This document shows positions 37,654 to 46,686 of a stretch of 64,000 nt of DNA, piece after piece. The stretch's first letter is position 1, and the number at the start of each line of letters is the position of its first letter. This DNA is from Rhizobium grahamii CCGE 502 (lineage in GTDB: Bacteria > Pseudomonadota > Alphaproteobacteria > Rhizobiales > Rhizobiaceae). The notes beneath the pieces are model-generated. The model was not told the DNA's origin. It did not search any database and was given only the letters and a program-made list of their open reading frames with translations. Location: assembly GCF_000298315.2 (NCBI RefSeq), contig NZ_AEYE02000002.1, positions 1 to 64,000 on the forward strand, given 5' to 3'. The translations under genes and the position numbers were made by a program.

Positions 37654-38940
37654 TCAACCTCGCGCGAGAATACGCGTGATCTCATCCACGAGCTGCTTGC
37701 CGCCATCGGCTGGCGTCACCTGGCCAAAGGCAACCTGCTCGGCAATGTTGCGCAAGGTCAGTTCGCCTTCGCCCGCGCCCGAGGGCGGCGGCGGCGGTAG
37801 CTTGCCCGCCAGGTCTCCAAGTCCAGCGACGTATTCCAGCGGAATTTTTCCGACATCGTCGAGCTTGCCAGCGACGACGTCGCGCATGGCAGCCGACTCC
37901 GGAATGCCGCGCTCGACGCCGAGCAAGGTCGCAGCGTCCGGATTCTTCACGAAGAAGTTGACGTAGTCGACCGCCTGGTCAAGCACCTTCGACTGCGACG
38001 AAACCGAGAAGAACATCGACGGCTTGCGGTAATGCCCACCCTTGGAGTCCTTGGCGACCCGCATGTAGTTGGTAAGCGCAAGCTTGTCCTTGTTCATCTG
38101 CTGATAGGCAACGAACTGATTCGAATGCGCGTAGCCGGCGGCCGACTTGCCGAGCGAGACGGTGTTGGTTTCGATATCGTTCTTGTCCAACGCCTGAATG
38201 TCGGCGGGGACGCAGGCGCCGCTTTCGCGGAACTTGTTCCACATGTCGAACCATTCGGAGGCTTCCTCGACGCCGAAGGCAATCTTGCCGTCCGCCGTAT
38301 AGAGGGCCTTGCCGCGCTGGCGAAGGTAGTTTTCGAACAGGGGTTCGGCACCGCTGCCGTCGGCCATGCCGAACATGCCCTTGCGCTTGCCCGCCTTGGT
38401 CAGTTCAGCGGCCATCTTACCGAATTCTTCCCACGTCGTCGCTTGGGTCGGCAGTTCTATGCCTGCTTCCTGGAAGGCAGTGGTATTGAGCACGGTTGCA
38501 GCCGAGTTGGCACCGAGGCTGACACCATAAAGATGTCCGTTCACGCTGCCGCCTTCGATCTGTGCCTTGTCGAAGTCATCGAGATTGAGCTTGGCCGGCA
38601 TATAGGATTCAAGCGGTGCAAGCGCACCGCGCCCGGCATACTCGACGATGTAGCGATAATCCATCTGGATCACGTCGGGTGCGTTCTTGCCGGCAACCTG
38701 CGTTGCCAGGCGCGGCCAGTAGTCGCCCCAGCCGAGAAATTCGCCGGTGATCGAAACGCCCGGATTTTTCGACTTGTAGAGATCCGAGACCTTGTTGGTG
38801 CGGTCTGCGCGCGGTTGCGAGCCCCACCAGATAAGGCGAAGCCGGGCATCCTCTGCGAATGCAGGGGCACCGAGCGCCGAAAGCGATAGGAGCGAAGCTC
38901 CTCCCGCCATGAAGCCGCGTCTATTTATGCTGAACGTCAT
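37654..38940 (-). CDS. Sugar ABC transporter substrate-binding protein 1
   Basis: Periplasmic type I (CUT1-type) solute-binding protein of 428 aa. The signal region INRRGFMAGGASLLSLSALGAPAFA has a twin-arginine-like NRRGFM, suggesting Tat export. The mature part starts EDARLRLIWWGSQPRADRTNKVSDLYKSKNPGVSI. It is clearly paralogous to the binding protein at 45284 (shared WWGS, KNPGVSI, a GVERG-x-P segment near the C-terminus). It is first gene of the transporter operon, with a TetR operator candidate 63 bases upstream of the start. The substrate is inferred, from the shared operator with uxaC-uxuB, to be a uronate-containing or related sugar. Confidence 0.92.
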   Translation of the reverse strand: MTFSINRRGFMAGGASLLSLSALGAPAFAEDARLRLIWWGSQPRADRTNKVSDLYKSKNPGVSITGEFLGWGDYWPRLATQVAGKNAPDVIQMDYRYIVEYAGRGALAPLESYMPAKLNLDDFDKAQIEGGSVNGHLYGVSLGANSAATVLNTTAFQEAGIELPTQATTWEEFGKMAAELTKAGKRKGMFGMADGSGAEPLFENYLRQRGKALYTADGKIAFGVEEASEWFDMWNKFRESGACVPADIQALDKNDIETNTVSLGKSAAGYAHSNQFVAYQQMNKDKLALTNYMRVAKDSKGGHYRKPSMFFSVSSQSKVLDQAVDYVNFFVKNPDAATLLGVERGIPESAAMRDVVAGKLDDVGKIPLEYVAGLGDLAGKLPPPPPSGAGEGELTLRNIAEQVAFGQVTPADGGKQLVDEITRILARG

Positions 38941-39002
38941 CTGTTCTCCTCCTCCCTTGGGGAACGCCTCCACACGTTCCTTGCTGGTTTCTCTTGCAAC
39001 AA

Positions 39003-39018
39003 ATAACTAATTGGTTAC
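39003..39018. promoter_or_regulatory. Predicted TetR operator between binding-protein gene and tetR
   Basis: ATAACTAATTGGTTAC, reverse complement GTAACCAATTAGTTAT, fits GTAACYANNYRGTTAY. It lies in the divergent region and so could control both the transport operon and the regulator itself. Confidence 0.65.
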
Positions 39019-39141
39019 AAGCTATGGACAAGCGTTGAGGCTGTCAAGCGCCGATGTTGATGGTGCTCCTCACGCTTCTCGTTTTTACAATCTGTTCTCA
39101 ACGTATTATGAGCGCAATGGGGAAATTAGAAAGGTGAGCCG

Positions 39142-39819
39142 ATGGAAGGCGCCGGCAGAAATGGGGAAAAGAAGAGAGTAAGGCGGCAATCGCCCGAACG
39201 TGTCTTGCAGCGCGATCCGGAACGGACCCGTGCTGCAATCCTTGAGGCTGCGACCAAGGAATTTGCCGAGAACGGCATGGGCGGGGCGCGCGTTGACGCC
39301 ATCGCCGAGCGCGCCGGCACAAACAAGCGCATGCTCTACCACTACTTCGGCGACAAGGAGCAACTCTATCTCAGGGTGCTGGAGGAGGCCTATGTCGGGA
39401 TTCGCACCGCCGAGCGCGAGCTCCATATCGGTGACCGCACGCCTGAGGAGGGCATTGGCGAGTTGGCCCTGTTCACCTGGCGCTATTTCCTGAAGCACCC
39501 CGAATTCCTCAGTCTGCTCGGAACCGAGAACCTTCATCGCGCCCGCTGGCTGCGCCAATCGGTTCGGCTGAAGGAACTGCATTCGCATTTGATCGGAGAA
39601 CTCGCCGACGTGCTGGAGCGCGGCAAGAAGGCTGGCGTCTTCATCGCCAATGCTGACCCGCTGAACGTTTACCTGACGATTGCTTCGCTCGGATATTTCT
39701 ACCTGTCCAACCAGTATACGCTGTCGACGATTTTCGGTCGCGACTTGGTTGAACCCGGCAACATCGACGCCTGGGAGCGCCACATCGTTCACGTGACCCT
39801 GGCATCGATTTCGGCCTGA
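39142..39819 (+). CDS. TetR-family regulator, predicted controller of the uronate/ABC regulon
   Basis: A 225-aa one-component regulator. The N-terminal helix-turn-helix domain spans about 25-75 (RTRAAILEAATKEFAENGMGGARVDAIAERAGTNKRMLYHYFGDKEQLYLRVL). A C-terminal ligand domain follows with FLKHPEFLSLLGTENLHRARWL and LGYFYLSNQYTLSTIFGRDL. It is transcribed away from the ABC operon, with predicted operators on both sides (39003 and 39870) and a third before uxaC. TetR control of hexuronate genes is unusual, as UxuR, ExuR and KdgR belong to other families. The effector is unknown. Confidence 0.9.
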   Translation: MEGAGRNGEKKRVRRQSPERVLQRDPERTRAAILEAATKEFAENGMGGARVDAIAERAGTNKRMLYHYFGDKEQLYLRVLEEAYVGIRTAERELHIGDRTPEEGIGELALFTWRYFLKHPEFLSLLGTENLHRARWLRQSVRLKELHSHLIGELADVLERGKKAGVFIANADPLNVYLTIASLGYFYLSNQYTLSTIFGRDLVEPGNIDAWERHIVHVTLASISA

Positions 39820-39869
39820 TCCGTGAAATTCGCGATCGGCTATTGACAGGAAACCATCTCTGCCGTCAG

Positions 39870-39885
39870 GTAACTATTTAGTTAC
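39870..39885. promoter_or_regulatory. Predicted TetR operator upstream of second Gfo/Idh gene
   Basis: GTAACTATTTAGTTAC, a perfect inverted repeat with 7-bp arms around a TT centre. It lies 92 bases before the start at 39978 and is the best copy of the shared motif GTAACYANNYRGTTAY. TTGACA occurs at 39843-39848. Confidence 0.7.
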
Positions 39886-39977
39886 AGCCTTGCCGTGAGC
39901 CGCGAATTGGGGGCGCGGTTTTTGTCGGCCAGGCATTAGGACGCTGTTCGTTTCATACGCATGAGGAGGATCATTCG

Positions 39978-41249
39978 ATGGAGAAACGTCGCTTTGCCTT
40001 GATTGGAACGGGAAACCGCGGCACCACCATGTGGGGCAAGGAATTGCTTGCCGGCTGGCGCGAGCATGTGGATCTCGTGGCGATCGTCGACACCAACTCG
40101 CTGCGTGCCGAGCGAGCCCGCACGATGATCGGCAGCAATGCGCCGATCTACGACAACATCGACGCGATGCTCGCCGAGCAGCAGGTCGATCTCGTCATCG
40201 TCTGCACGCCGGATTATACACATGACGACATCGTCGTTCGTGCTTTGGAAGCCGGCATCGACGTCATTACGGAAAAGCCGATGACGACGGCGGTCGACAA
40301 GATCCGCCGTATCCTCGATGCGGAAAAACGAACCGGCAAGCGCGTGGACGTGTCGTTCAACTACCGCTACGCGCCGACGGCGGCCAAGATCAAGGAACTG
40401 CTGAATGCCGGCGAGATTGGTCGCGTCACCTCGGTCGACTTCCACTGGTACCTCGATACGAAGCACGGGGCCGACTATTTCCGTCGCTGGCACGCCTACA
40501 CGGAAAACTCCGGCAGCCTCTTTGTGCACAAGGCGACACACCACTTCGATCTTCTGAACTGGTACTTGGACAGCGACCCTGATGCCGTCACGTCCTTCGC
40601 CGACCTGCAGAACTACGGCCGGAAGGGGCCGTTCCGCGGCCCACGCTGCAAGCTCTGTCCGCACTCGGGCGAGTGTGACTATTACCTAGACCTGGAAGCC
40701 GATCCTTTCCTCGATTCACTCTACGAGGATCCGTCGAAGATCGACGGCTACTTCCGCGACGGCTGCGTTTATCGCGAGGATATCGATATCCCCGACACGA
40801 TGGTCGTCAGCGTCCGCTACAAGAACAACGTCCATGTTTCCTATTCGCTGAATACCTTCCAGCCGATCGAAGGTCACCACATCGCCTTCAACGGCACGCA
40901 TGGGCGCATCGAGCTCAGGCAATACGAAAAGCAGCCCTGGGAAACGCCTGACGAGGACACTATCCTGCTTGTCCGCAATTTCCCGAAAGACAAGCCGGCC
41001 GTCGAACGCATCGTCGTGCCACATTCGGCGGGCGGCCACTACGGCGGCGACAACCGCATGCGCAACATGATCTTTAAGCAGGGGATGGAAGACAAGCTTG
41101 GCCAGCGCGCTGGCACCCGTGCTGGCGCCATGTCGGTACTGTGTGGCATTGCGGCGCTCACCAGTTCGCGCACCGGCAAGGTCGTGAAGATCTCCGATCT
41201 GATGCCGGAGATCGTCGCCGGTGCATCGGCGAATCTGAAAGCCGGCTAA
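39978..41249 (+). CDS. Gfo/Idh/MocA oxidoreductase with cysteine cluster
   Basis: A 423-aa NAD(P)-dependent oxidoreductase, longer than its neighbour at 34714. The Rossmann motif is ALIGTGNRGTTMWGKEL (about 7-23), VIVCTPDYTHDDIVVRALEAG follows near 73, and the EKP motif is TEKPMTTAVDKI near 95. Unusual is a cysteine cluster Cys224-x2-Cys227-x5-Cys233 (RCKLCPHSGEC) with Cys263 further on, spaced like a metal site. A TetR operator lies upstream, tying it to the uronate regulon. It converges on the hydroxyacid dehydrogenase gene with a four-base overlap of ends. Confidence 0.88.
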   Translation: MEKRRFALIGTGNRGTTMWGKELLAGWREHVDLVAIVDTNSLRAERARTMIGSNAPIYDNIDAMLAEQQVDLVIVCTPDYTHDDIVVRALEAGIDVITEKPMTTAVDKIRRILDAEKRTGKRVDVSFNYRYAPTAAKIKELLNAGEIGRVTSVDFHWYLDTKHGADYFRRWHAYTENSGSLFVHKATHHFDLLNWYLDSDPDAVTSFADLQNYGRKGPFRGPRCKLCPHSGECDYYLDLEADPFLDSLYEDPSKIDGYFRDGCVYREDIDIPDTMVVSVRYKNNVHVSYSLNTFQPIEGHHIAFNGTHGRIELRQYEKQPWETPDEDTILLVRNFPKDKPAVERIVVPHSAGGHYGGDNRMRNMIFKQGMEDKLGQRAGTRAGAMSVLCGIAALTSSRTGKVVKISDLMPEIVAGASANLKAG

Positions 41250-42256
41250 GCAATAAGTGCCAGGTCGCGACGTAGGATCTGGTAGCGGAGCGGTTCGCCA
41301 TTGGTGAACCGCTCTATTTCATCGATTGCCATGTCCCCGAGGCGCCCGCGCTCGAGCCCCACTGCGCCGGCGATGTGCGGCGTGAGGAAGACATTCGGCA
41401 GATCGTAGAAAGCCGACCCCCTCTCGGGTATTTCAGGGTCCGTAACGTCGATGATGGCGTCGATTTTCCCGTTGGCGAGCGTCTTGAGCAGCGCAGCTTC
41501 GTCGATCAGGACGCCGCGCGCCGTGTTGATCAGCGTTGCGCCGTCCTTCATCAGCGACAGCTCCTCCGCTCCGATCATATGACGCGTCGACGGAAGAGAT
41601 GGCGCATGCAGGGAGACGATATCGGATCGTGTCATCAACGTCGGCAGGTCGACCTTCTCGGTTCCGAGGCTTTTCGCCTCGACCACATCGACGGTGGGGT
41701 CGAAGAGCAGCACATTGTATTCGAATGGCCGCAACAGCTCGATGACCCGTCGACCGATGCGCGATGCGCCGACGATGCCGACCGTGCGGCGATAATTGCC
41801 GATCGCCAGCCGCTGCATCGCGTGCGTCCGGTCGCGGTCGCGATCCGCGACGTAAAGGTCGCGAAAGCGGAATACTTGCTTGCCGGCGAAGATGATTGCC
41901 GCAAGCGTAAACTCCGCAACCGGCACCGAGTTCGCTTCGGCGGCGTGCGTGACGGCAATGCCGGCATCGAAGATCTGCTCGTCGACGATTCCCTTCACGG
42001 TTCCGGCCGCATGGGCGACGAGCCGCAGCCGTGGTGCGGCCGCAAGAACCTCGCGACCGACATAGGGCGCCCCCCAACCGGTGATGAGGATGTCGGTCTC
42101 GGCGAGAACGCGTCGAGCACGATCGTCGCTAAAGCTTTGAAGTGGCAGGGGATCGAGAACATGGCCGATCGCCGCCAGCCGGTGCATGGCCTCGGCGTTC
42201 AGGACGTACTCTGTTCGGGATGGCTGCATCGCAAGCGCGACGGACGGGTGCTTCAT
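41246..42256 (-). CDS. D-2-hydroxyacid dehydrogenase family protein
   Basis: NAD-dependent oxidoreductase of the D-isomer 2-hydroxyacid dehydrogenase family, 336 aa. The nucleotide motif is VGIVGASRIGRRVIELL (about 159-175). The catalytic Arg is in LINTARGVLIDEAALL, the Glu in VTDPEIPERGSAF and the His in VFLTPHIAGAVG. Start ATG 42256 overlaps the DUF2264 stop (ATGA), so the two are coupled in the LacI-DUF2264-dehydrogenase operon. It probably acts on a keto or hydroxy acid from sugar catabolism. Confidence 0.88.
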   Translation of the reverse strand: MKHPSVALAMQPSRTEYVLNAEAMHRLAAIGHVLDPLPLQSFSDDRARRVLAETDILITGWGAPYVGREVLAAAPRLRLVAHAAGTVKGIVDEQIFDAGIAVTHAAEANSVPVAEFTLAAIIFAGKQVFRFRDLYVADRDRDRTHAMQRLAIGNYRRTVGIVGASRIGRRVIELLRPFEYNVLLFDPTVDVVEAKSLGTEKVDLPTLMTRSDIVSLHAPSLPSTRHMIGAEELSLMKDGATLINTARGVLIDEAALLKTLANGKIDAIIDVTDPEIPERGSAFYDLPNVFLTPHIAGAVGLERGRLGDMAIDEIERFTNGEPLRYQILRRDLALIA

Positions 42257-44115
42257 GGCATCTGCCCCGGCGCCTTGAAGGCGCTGACGGTCACGCCCTG
42301 GCTTGCCACGAGCTCTTCAAGTTCGCCAATATCAGGTGCTTTCGGCGGGTTCTTCCAGGCGCCCGTGACCGCAGTCGTGTCGTTGGCCGCAAGGACGGCG
42401 GTCATGAGGATGGTCTGTCCCACCGGGATCTCACCGCGCAGCTGCGGAACAAGCGTCTTGGCGACGATCATGTTGGTATTCGGTGGTGCCTTTTGCGCCA
42501 GGCCTACGCGCGTGGCCTGCGAACCGATATCGAGAATCCCGCTGAAATCCGCTTCGCCGATGGCGCAGGCGCTCGACGCTTCAGCTGCGAGCATATCCAG
42601 TTCGAAGTCCCGGCGGGCGATCGCAAAGCCGCCCTCCGCCGTCTGCAACGGCCGGGGCGTGTTGATCCGGTGGACGCGGACGTGCCAAGGCGCTGCCGGC
42701 ACCAGCCAGGTTTCGACATCCACATCTGGGAATGGCGACCACTTGGAGTAAAGAACCTCACCTGCAAGCTTGGCTTCCCGGTTGGTCTCGCGAACGCGGT
42801 AGTGGAGGCCGTCATCGCTGAAGGCAAGGGCGGAATCGAAGGCCGCACCGGCGAAGTTGCGCTCGTCGGATTCGACGCTGAAACCGTAGCGGCTGGAATA
42901 GGCGAACTTTGCGTATTTCTCCGTGCCGAACCGCATCTGCAGGTTTTCCTGACCGGAGGAAAGCGCAACGACGTCCCCGTCGCTGCGCATCAGTACCATG
43001 CCCGGATGGCGTTGGGGGAGCACGCTCGCTGTTTCAACTGGCGGCGTTTCCGCAGCCGTCCAGAAGGGATGATCCTCGGCAAGTGCAAGCGGCAAGAACG
43101 CCTTGAAGGCCCAATAGGGCGAACCAGCCGAATTATAATTTTCAGACATCAGTAGGTTGGGGTAGCCGAAGCCGATCGACAAAATGCCGTCGCGGTTGGT
43201 CATCGGCTTGTCCTTCCACCAGCGCAGGTGCTGCAGGCAAAGGCTCTTGATCTCGCCCCAGGGCAGCGCTTCAAGATCGGCGAAGGCAAGCGCCGACCAG
43301 AAACCGGCGCAGGCAAAGCGGTAAGTCAGGCTGCGGCCAAAGGGAATCGTCGCGCCATCCGCGCCGAACCAATGCTTGAAGTCGTTTGCAAAGAGGAGGG
43401 CGCGTTCGCGGTAACGCTTCGCGTAGTCGTCATCAACGAGCTTGGAATAGATCAGGCCATAGAAGTGCATGGCGAACGGAATATAGTGGTCGATGCGGCG
43501 GACATTGCCGTCGAGGTACCAGCCGTCACCGATATAAAAGCCTTCAAGCTCCTCGAGATATTGCCTGGTCAGGCTACGGTCGAAATTGGCGCCAACGCGG
43601 TCGAGCGCGATGTCGACGAAGATGCGGAAGAATTTCCAGTTGTTGTCGGCATAGTCGAACTGCCTGGCGTGCTTGAGGTAGGCGACGACATTGTCGCGCG
43701 CCCGACCGCCGAGCGGTTCCCAGATCTTCTCCGGCACCAGCGCCAAGGCAAAGCCGAGCGCCGCAAGCTCCACCATGCGCTGATCGCGACCGTTGACGGT
43801 CCCCCAATACTCGGGGTGTCTCGGGTCTGTGCCATTGGCGATGCCTTCGGCAAAACGGTGCCACTCCTTAAAGTCGCCGCCCCCTGCTCCCAGCGGAGCC
43901 AATCCCCAGAGCGGCCGCGCAAAGCCTTCGAGATCCGCTGCCGCGCGATCGAAATGCGCAGCCGCGCCATCAAGCCGGACGCGGGCATTGCCTGCCGAAA
44001 AATAGGGAAGCAGCGGATCGAAGAGGTCACGCAGCGCGAGCGACATGTCCTCGCGCGTCTTCAGCGGATTGTTGGCAAGCGGATTTGCACTGGCGGGGTC
44101 ATAGGTCATCGGCAT
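42253..44115 (-). CDS. DUF2264 domain protein, probable glycoside hydrolase
   Basis: A 620-aa protein of the DUF2264 family. The N-terminal (alpha/alpha) part has FARPLWGLAPL, RDQRMVELAALGFALAL, NNWKFFRIFVDIALDRVG and FYIGDGWYLDGNVRRIDHYIPFAMHFYGLIY. The C-terminal half is a beta-rich domain (HPGMVLMRSDGDVVALSSGQ...). I recall that relatives have been placed in a CAZy family with glucuronidase activity (GH154), but cannot confirm that here. If right, it would feed glucuronate to UxaC. There is no signal peptide, so it acts on imported oligosaccharides in the cytoplasm. It lies eight bases after lacI. Confidence 0.8.
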   Translation of the reverse strand: MPMTYDPASANPLANNPLKTREDMSLALRDLFDPLLPYFSAGNARVRLDGAAAHFDRAAADLEGFARPLWGLAPLGAGGGDFKEWHRFAEGIANGTDPRHPEYWGTVNGRDQRMVELAALGFALALVPEKIWEPLGGRARDNVVAYLKHARQFDYADNNWKFFRIFVDIALDRVGANFDRSLTRQYLEELEGFYIGDGWYLDGNVRRIDHYIPFAMHFYGLIYSKLVDDDYAKRYRERALLFANDFKHWFGADGATIPFGRSLTYRFACAGFWSALAFADLEALPWGEIKSLCLQHLRWWKDKPMTNRDGILSIGFGYPNLLMSENYNSAGSPYWAFKAFLPLALAEDHPFWTAAETPPVETASVLPQRHPGMVLMRSDGDVVALSSGQENLQMRFGTEKYAKFAYSSRYGFSVESDERNFAGAAFDSALAFSDDGLHYRVRETNREAKLAGEVLYSKWSPFPDVDVETWLVPAAPWHVRVHRINTPRPLQTAEGGFAIARRDFELDMLAAEASSACAIGEADFSGILDIGSQATRVGLAQKAPPNTNMIVAKTLVPQLRGEIPVGQTILMTAVLAANDTTAVTGAWKNPPKAPDIGELEELVASQGVTVSAFKAPGQMP

Positions 44116-44123
44116 TGCTCATT

Positions 44124-45143
44124 TCAGGGTTTCGGAACGGTGCCGCCGCCAATCGGCACGACGGCATGGCAAATCTGGCGGGCAGGGGCATTGCGGTCCT
44201 TGAAGCGCGCAACAATGAGGCTGACCGCCTCCCTGCCAAGCGCCACGCGGTCGACGCGCATGGTCGATAGCGGCGGGTTGGTCATCAGCGCGCAGGGAAG
44301 ATCGTCGAAGCCGACGATGGCGAAATCCTCCGGCACCCGCATTCCGGCCTCGGTTGCGGCTTCGAGAACGCCGACGGCGATGAAATCGTTCATGCAGAAG
44401 GCGGCAGTGAAACCGGCGTTCTCCGCGAGCACGGCGGACGTCAGTTCGTGCGCTTCGCGGGTTGCGCTGCCATGGAAGGTCATCGACACAAGGCGTCCTT
44501 CCGCACCCTCCACCTCTGAAATCGCAGCTTTGAAGCCGCGCACTCGCTCGCGAATCGTGTTTCGGTGCGATCCCGTCAAATGTAGGATCCGGCGATGGCC
44601 GGCATTCAGCAGGCGGGTCGTCGCTTCATAGGCACCGAAAAAGTTCGAGGGCGAAACGCCGTCGATCTTGAGCCGTGGATCGGTGCCGTTGACCAGCACC
44701 GTCGGGATCGCAGCGTCCTCGAACCAGGCGCGCAACTCGGCGCTTGGATCGATTCCGACGAGGAACAGCCCGCCGGCACCGGCCGTCTGCATATACTCAT
44801 GGACCACGTCTGGCGCAGCCCTGTTCTCGCGGATGAGCCGCACCTCGAAGGGAAGACCGGCATCGAGGGCGCCGGCGCGCAACCCTTCAACGATCCCTTC
44901 GTAGAAGACGCTCAGCCCGCCTGTTACCCCATCGCTGGCTATCAAGGCGAGAGTGCCGCGCAGCGGACCGCTCGTCGTGCGGGCCGAGTAACCGTTCTCG
45001 GCCGCCACCTTGAGAATATGCTGGCGCACGCTTTCGCTGATCCCAGGCTCGTTGGCGAGCACGCGGGACACCGTGGATACGGATACTCCCGCCATCGCGG
45101 CAATGTCGGCTTGTCTCAGTCTTTTGGTCTTCATCTCGTTCAT
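44124..45143 (-). CDS. LacI-family transcriptional regulator 1
   Basis: A 339-aa repressor. The helix-turn-helix with hinge is RLRQADIAAMAGVSVSTVSRVLANEPGISESVRQHILKVAAENGYS (about 7-52), followed by a periplasmic-binding-protein-like sensor domain (GTLALIASDGVTGG, FCMNDFIAVGVLEAA, DFAIVGFDDLP). The start is taken as ATG 45143; a second ATG three codons on is also possible and neither has a strong ribosome site. It heads the operon with DUF2264 and the hydroxyacid dehydrogenase, and diverges from an orphan binding-protein gene across a region carrying a palindrome. Confidence 0.9.
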   Translation of the reverse strand: MNEMKTKRLRQADIAAMAGVSVSTVSRVLANEPGISESVRQHILKVAAENGYSARTTSGPLRGTLALIASDGVTGGLSVFYEGIVEGLRAGALDAGLPFEVRLIRENRAAPDVVHEYMQTAGAGGLFLVGIDPSAELRAWFEDAAIPTVLVNGTDPRLKIDGVSPSNFFGAYEATTRLLNAGHRRILHLTGSHRNTIRERVRGFKAAISEVEGAEGRLVSMTFHGSATREAHELTSAVLAENAGFTAAFCMNDFIAVGVLEAATEAGMRVPEDFAIVGFDDLPCALMTNPPLSTMRVDRVALGREAVSLIVARFKDRNAPARQICHAVVPIGGGTVPKP

Positions 45144-45165
45144 ATTGAGGAGATTATGCAAATAA

Positions 45166-45177
45166 TGCAAATTTGCA
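45166..45177. promoter_or_regulatory. Palindromic LacI-type operator candidate
   Basis: TGCAAATTTGCA, a perfect 12-bp palindrome 22 bases before the lacI start. ATGCAAAT occurs twice in tandem just on the gene-side, and TTGCAT recurs further on. It is placed to control both lacI and the divergent binding-protein gene. Confidence 0.5.
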
Positions 45178-45283
45178 AGAAAAAGATAATTTGTTGCATT
45201 GAGTATTTTTTTGCGTAATCTACGCCGCATAAGCCCACTAAGCCGTTGGAGGACGGCGGGGCGATGAAAGAGGAGGATGAAAG

Positions 45284-46573
45284 ATGCAGGTCAATCGCCG
45301 TTCATTTCTGATGGGTTCGGCCGGTGTTGCTGCCGGTCTGGCCTGCGGCGCAGGAGGCTCGATCCCGGCTTTTGCGGAAGATTCGAAGCTTCGCGCGATG
45401 TGGTGGGGATCGAACGATCGTGCCAAACGCACGCTCGATGTCACGAAGCTCTACGAGAGCAAGAATCCCGGCGTGTCGATCGTCGGTGAATCCCTGAGTG
45501 GCGATGGCTACTGGACCAAGCTGTCCACACAGATGGCCGGTCGCGCCATTGCTGACGTGTTCCAACTCGAACCGGGAACGATCTCGGACTACTCCAAGCG
45601 CGGTGCCTGCCTGGCACTGGATGAATTCGTACCCTCGACATTGAAGGTCGATTCGTTCGGCAAGGACATGCTGAAGCTGACGACTGTGGACGGAAAGCTT
45701 TACGGCGTCGGTCTTGGCCTCAACTCCTTCGCGCTGTTCTTTGACCAGACTGCCTTCGAGAAAGCGGGCATCCCAGTGCCGACTGCGGACCTTACGTGGG
45801 AAGAGTATGCCAAGCTTGCGGTCGAACTGACGAAGGCTGGCGGCAAGGACAACTACTGGGGCGGCCCCTACGGTGCGCGCTACACCTACGTCTTCGATGC
45901 CTGGCTGCGCCAGCGCGGCAAGAGCCTCTATGCCGACGGCAAGCTCGGCTTCAATGTGGACGATGCGACGGCGTGGTACACGTTCTGGGAAGATCTGCGC
46001 AAGAAAGGCGGCACCGTCGCTGCCGATATCCAGACGCTTGACCAGAACACCATCGACACGAACGCACTCGCGCTCGGAAAATCGGCAATGGGGATGGCCT
46101 ATTCCAACCAGCTCGTCGGCTACCAGCTTCTTTCCAAGAACAAGCTCGCGATCACGCTGCTGCCGCGAGAAAAGAAGGGTGGACCCTCCGGCCATTACTA
46201 TCGCCCGGCATTGATCTGGAGTGTCGGCGGGAGCACCAAGAACGGCGAGGCCGCGGCCAAGTTCATCGACTTCTTCGTCAACGACGTGGAGGCTGGCAAG
46301 ATCCTTGGCGTCGAGCGCGGCGTGCCCATGTCGCCGGTCGTGCGCGAGGCGATTCTCCCCATCCTCAATCCGACCGAGCAGGCGACCGTGAAGTATATCA
46401 ACCTGCTGAAAGATCAGGTCGGCGAATATCCGGCACCGGCACCGCTCGGCTCGACACAGTTCGACCAGCGCGTCTTCCGTCCGATCGCCGATGAACTCGC
46501 GTTCGAGCGGACGACTCCCGCCGAAGCGGCGGCACGCCTTCTGGAAGAAGGGAAGGCGACGATCAAGGGCTGA
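45284..46573 (+). CDS. Sugar ABC transporter substrate-binding protein 2 (orphan)
   Basis: Periplasmic CUT1-type binding protein of 429 aa. The twin-arginine-like signal is VNRRSFLMGSAGVAAGLACG and the mature start EDSKLRAMWWGSNDRAKRTLDVTKLYESKNPGVSI. It is paralogous along its length to the binding protein at 37654. No permease or ATPase gene adjoins it, and a terminator follows directly. It probably delivers its ligand to the permeases at 35.8-37.6 kb or to a distant set. Divergence from lacI-DUF2264 suggests a ligand processed by DUF2264. ATG 45284 follows GAGGAGGATGAAAG. Confidence 0.9.
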   Translation: MQVNRRSFLMGSAGVAAGLACGAGGSIPAFAEDSKLRAMWWGSNDRAKRTLDVTKLYESKNPGVSIVGESLSGDGYWTKLSTQMAGRAIADVFQLEPGTISDYSKRGACLALDEFVPSTLKVDSFGKDMLKLTTVDGKLYGVGLGLNSFALFFDQTAFEKAGIPVPTADLTWEEYAKLAVELTKAGGKDNYWGGPYGARYTYVFDAWLRQRGKSLYADGKLGFNVDDATAWYTFWEDLRKKGGTVAADIQTLDQNTIDTNALALGKSAMGMAYSNQLVGYQLLSKNKLAITLLPREKKGGPSGHYYRPALIWSVGGSTKNGEAAAKFIDFFVNDVEAGKILGVERGVPMSPVVREAILPILNPTEQATVKYINLLKDQVGEYPAPAPLGSTQFDQRVFRPIADELAFERTTPAEAAARLLEEGKATIKG

Positions 46574-46601
46574 TTATTCCCTTATCGAGACGAAGCTTTG
46601 G

Positions 46602-46635
46602 ATCGCGGCGGGTACCGACCCCGCCGCGATTTTTC
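46602..46635 (+). terminator. Intrinsic terminator after orphan binding protein
   Basis: ATCGCGGCGGG (46602-46612) pairs perfectly with CCCGCCGCGAT (46620-46630), followed by a T run. It separates the orphan binding-protein gene from the next LacI operon. Confidence 0.88.
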
Positions 46636-46686
46636 TTTAGTCACCCACCATCTTCGTGGCCGCATGACAATTGTATGATTTTTGAT

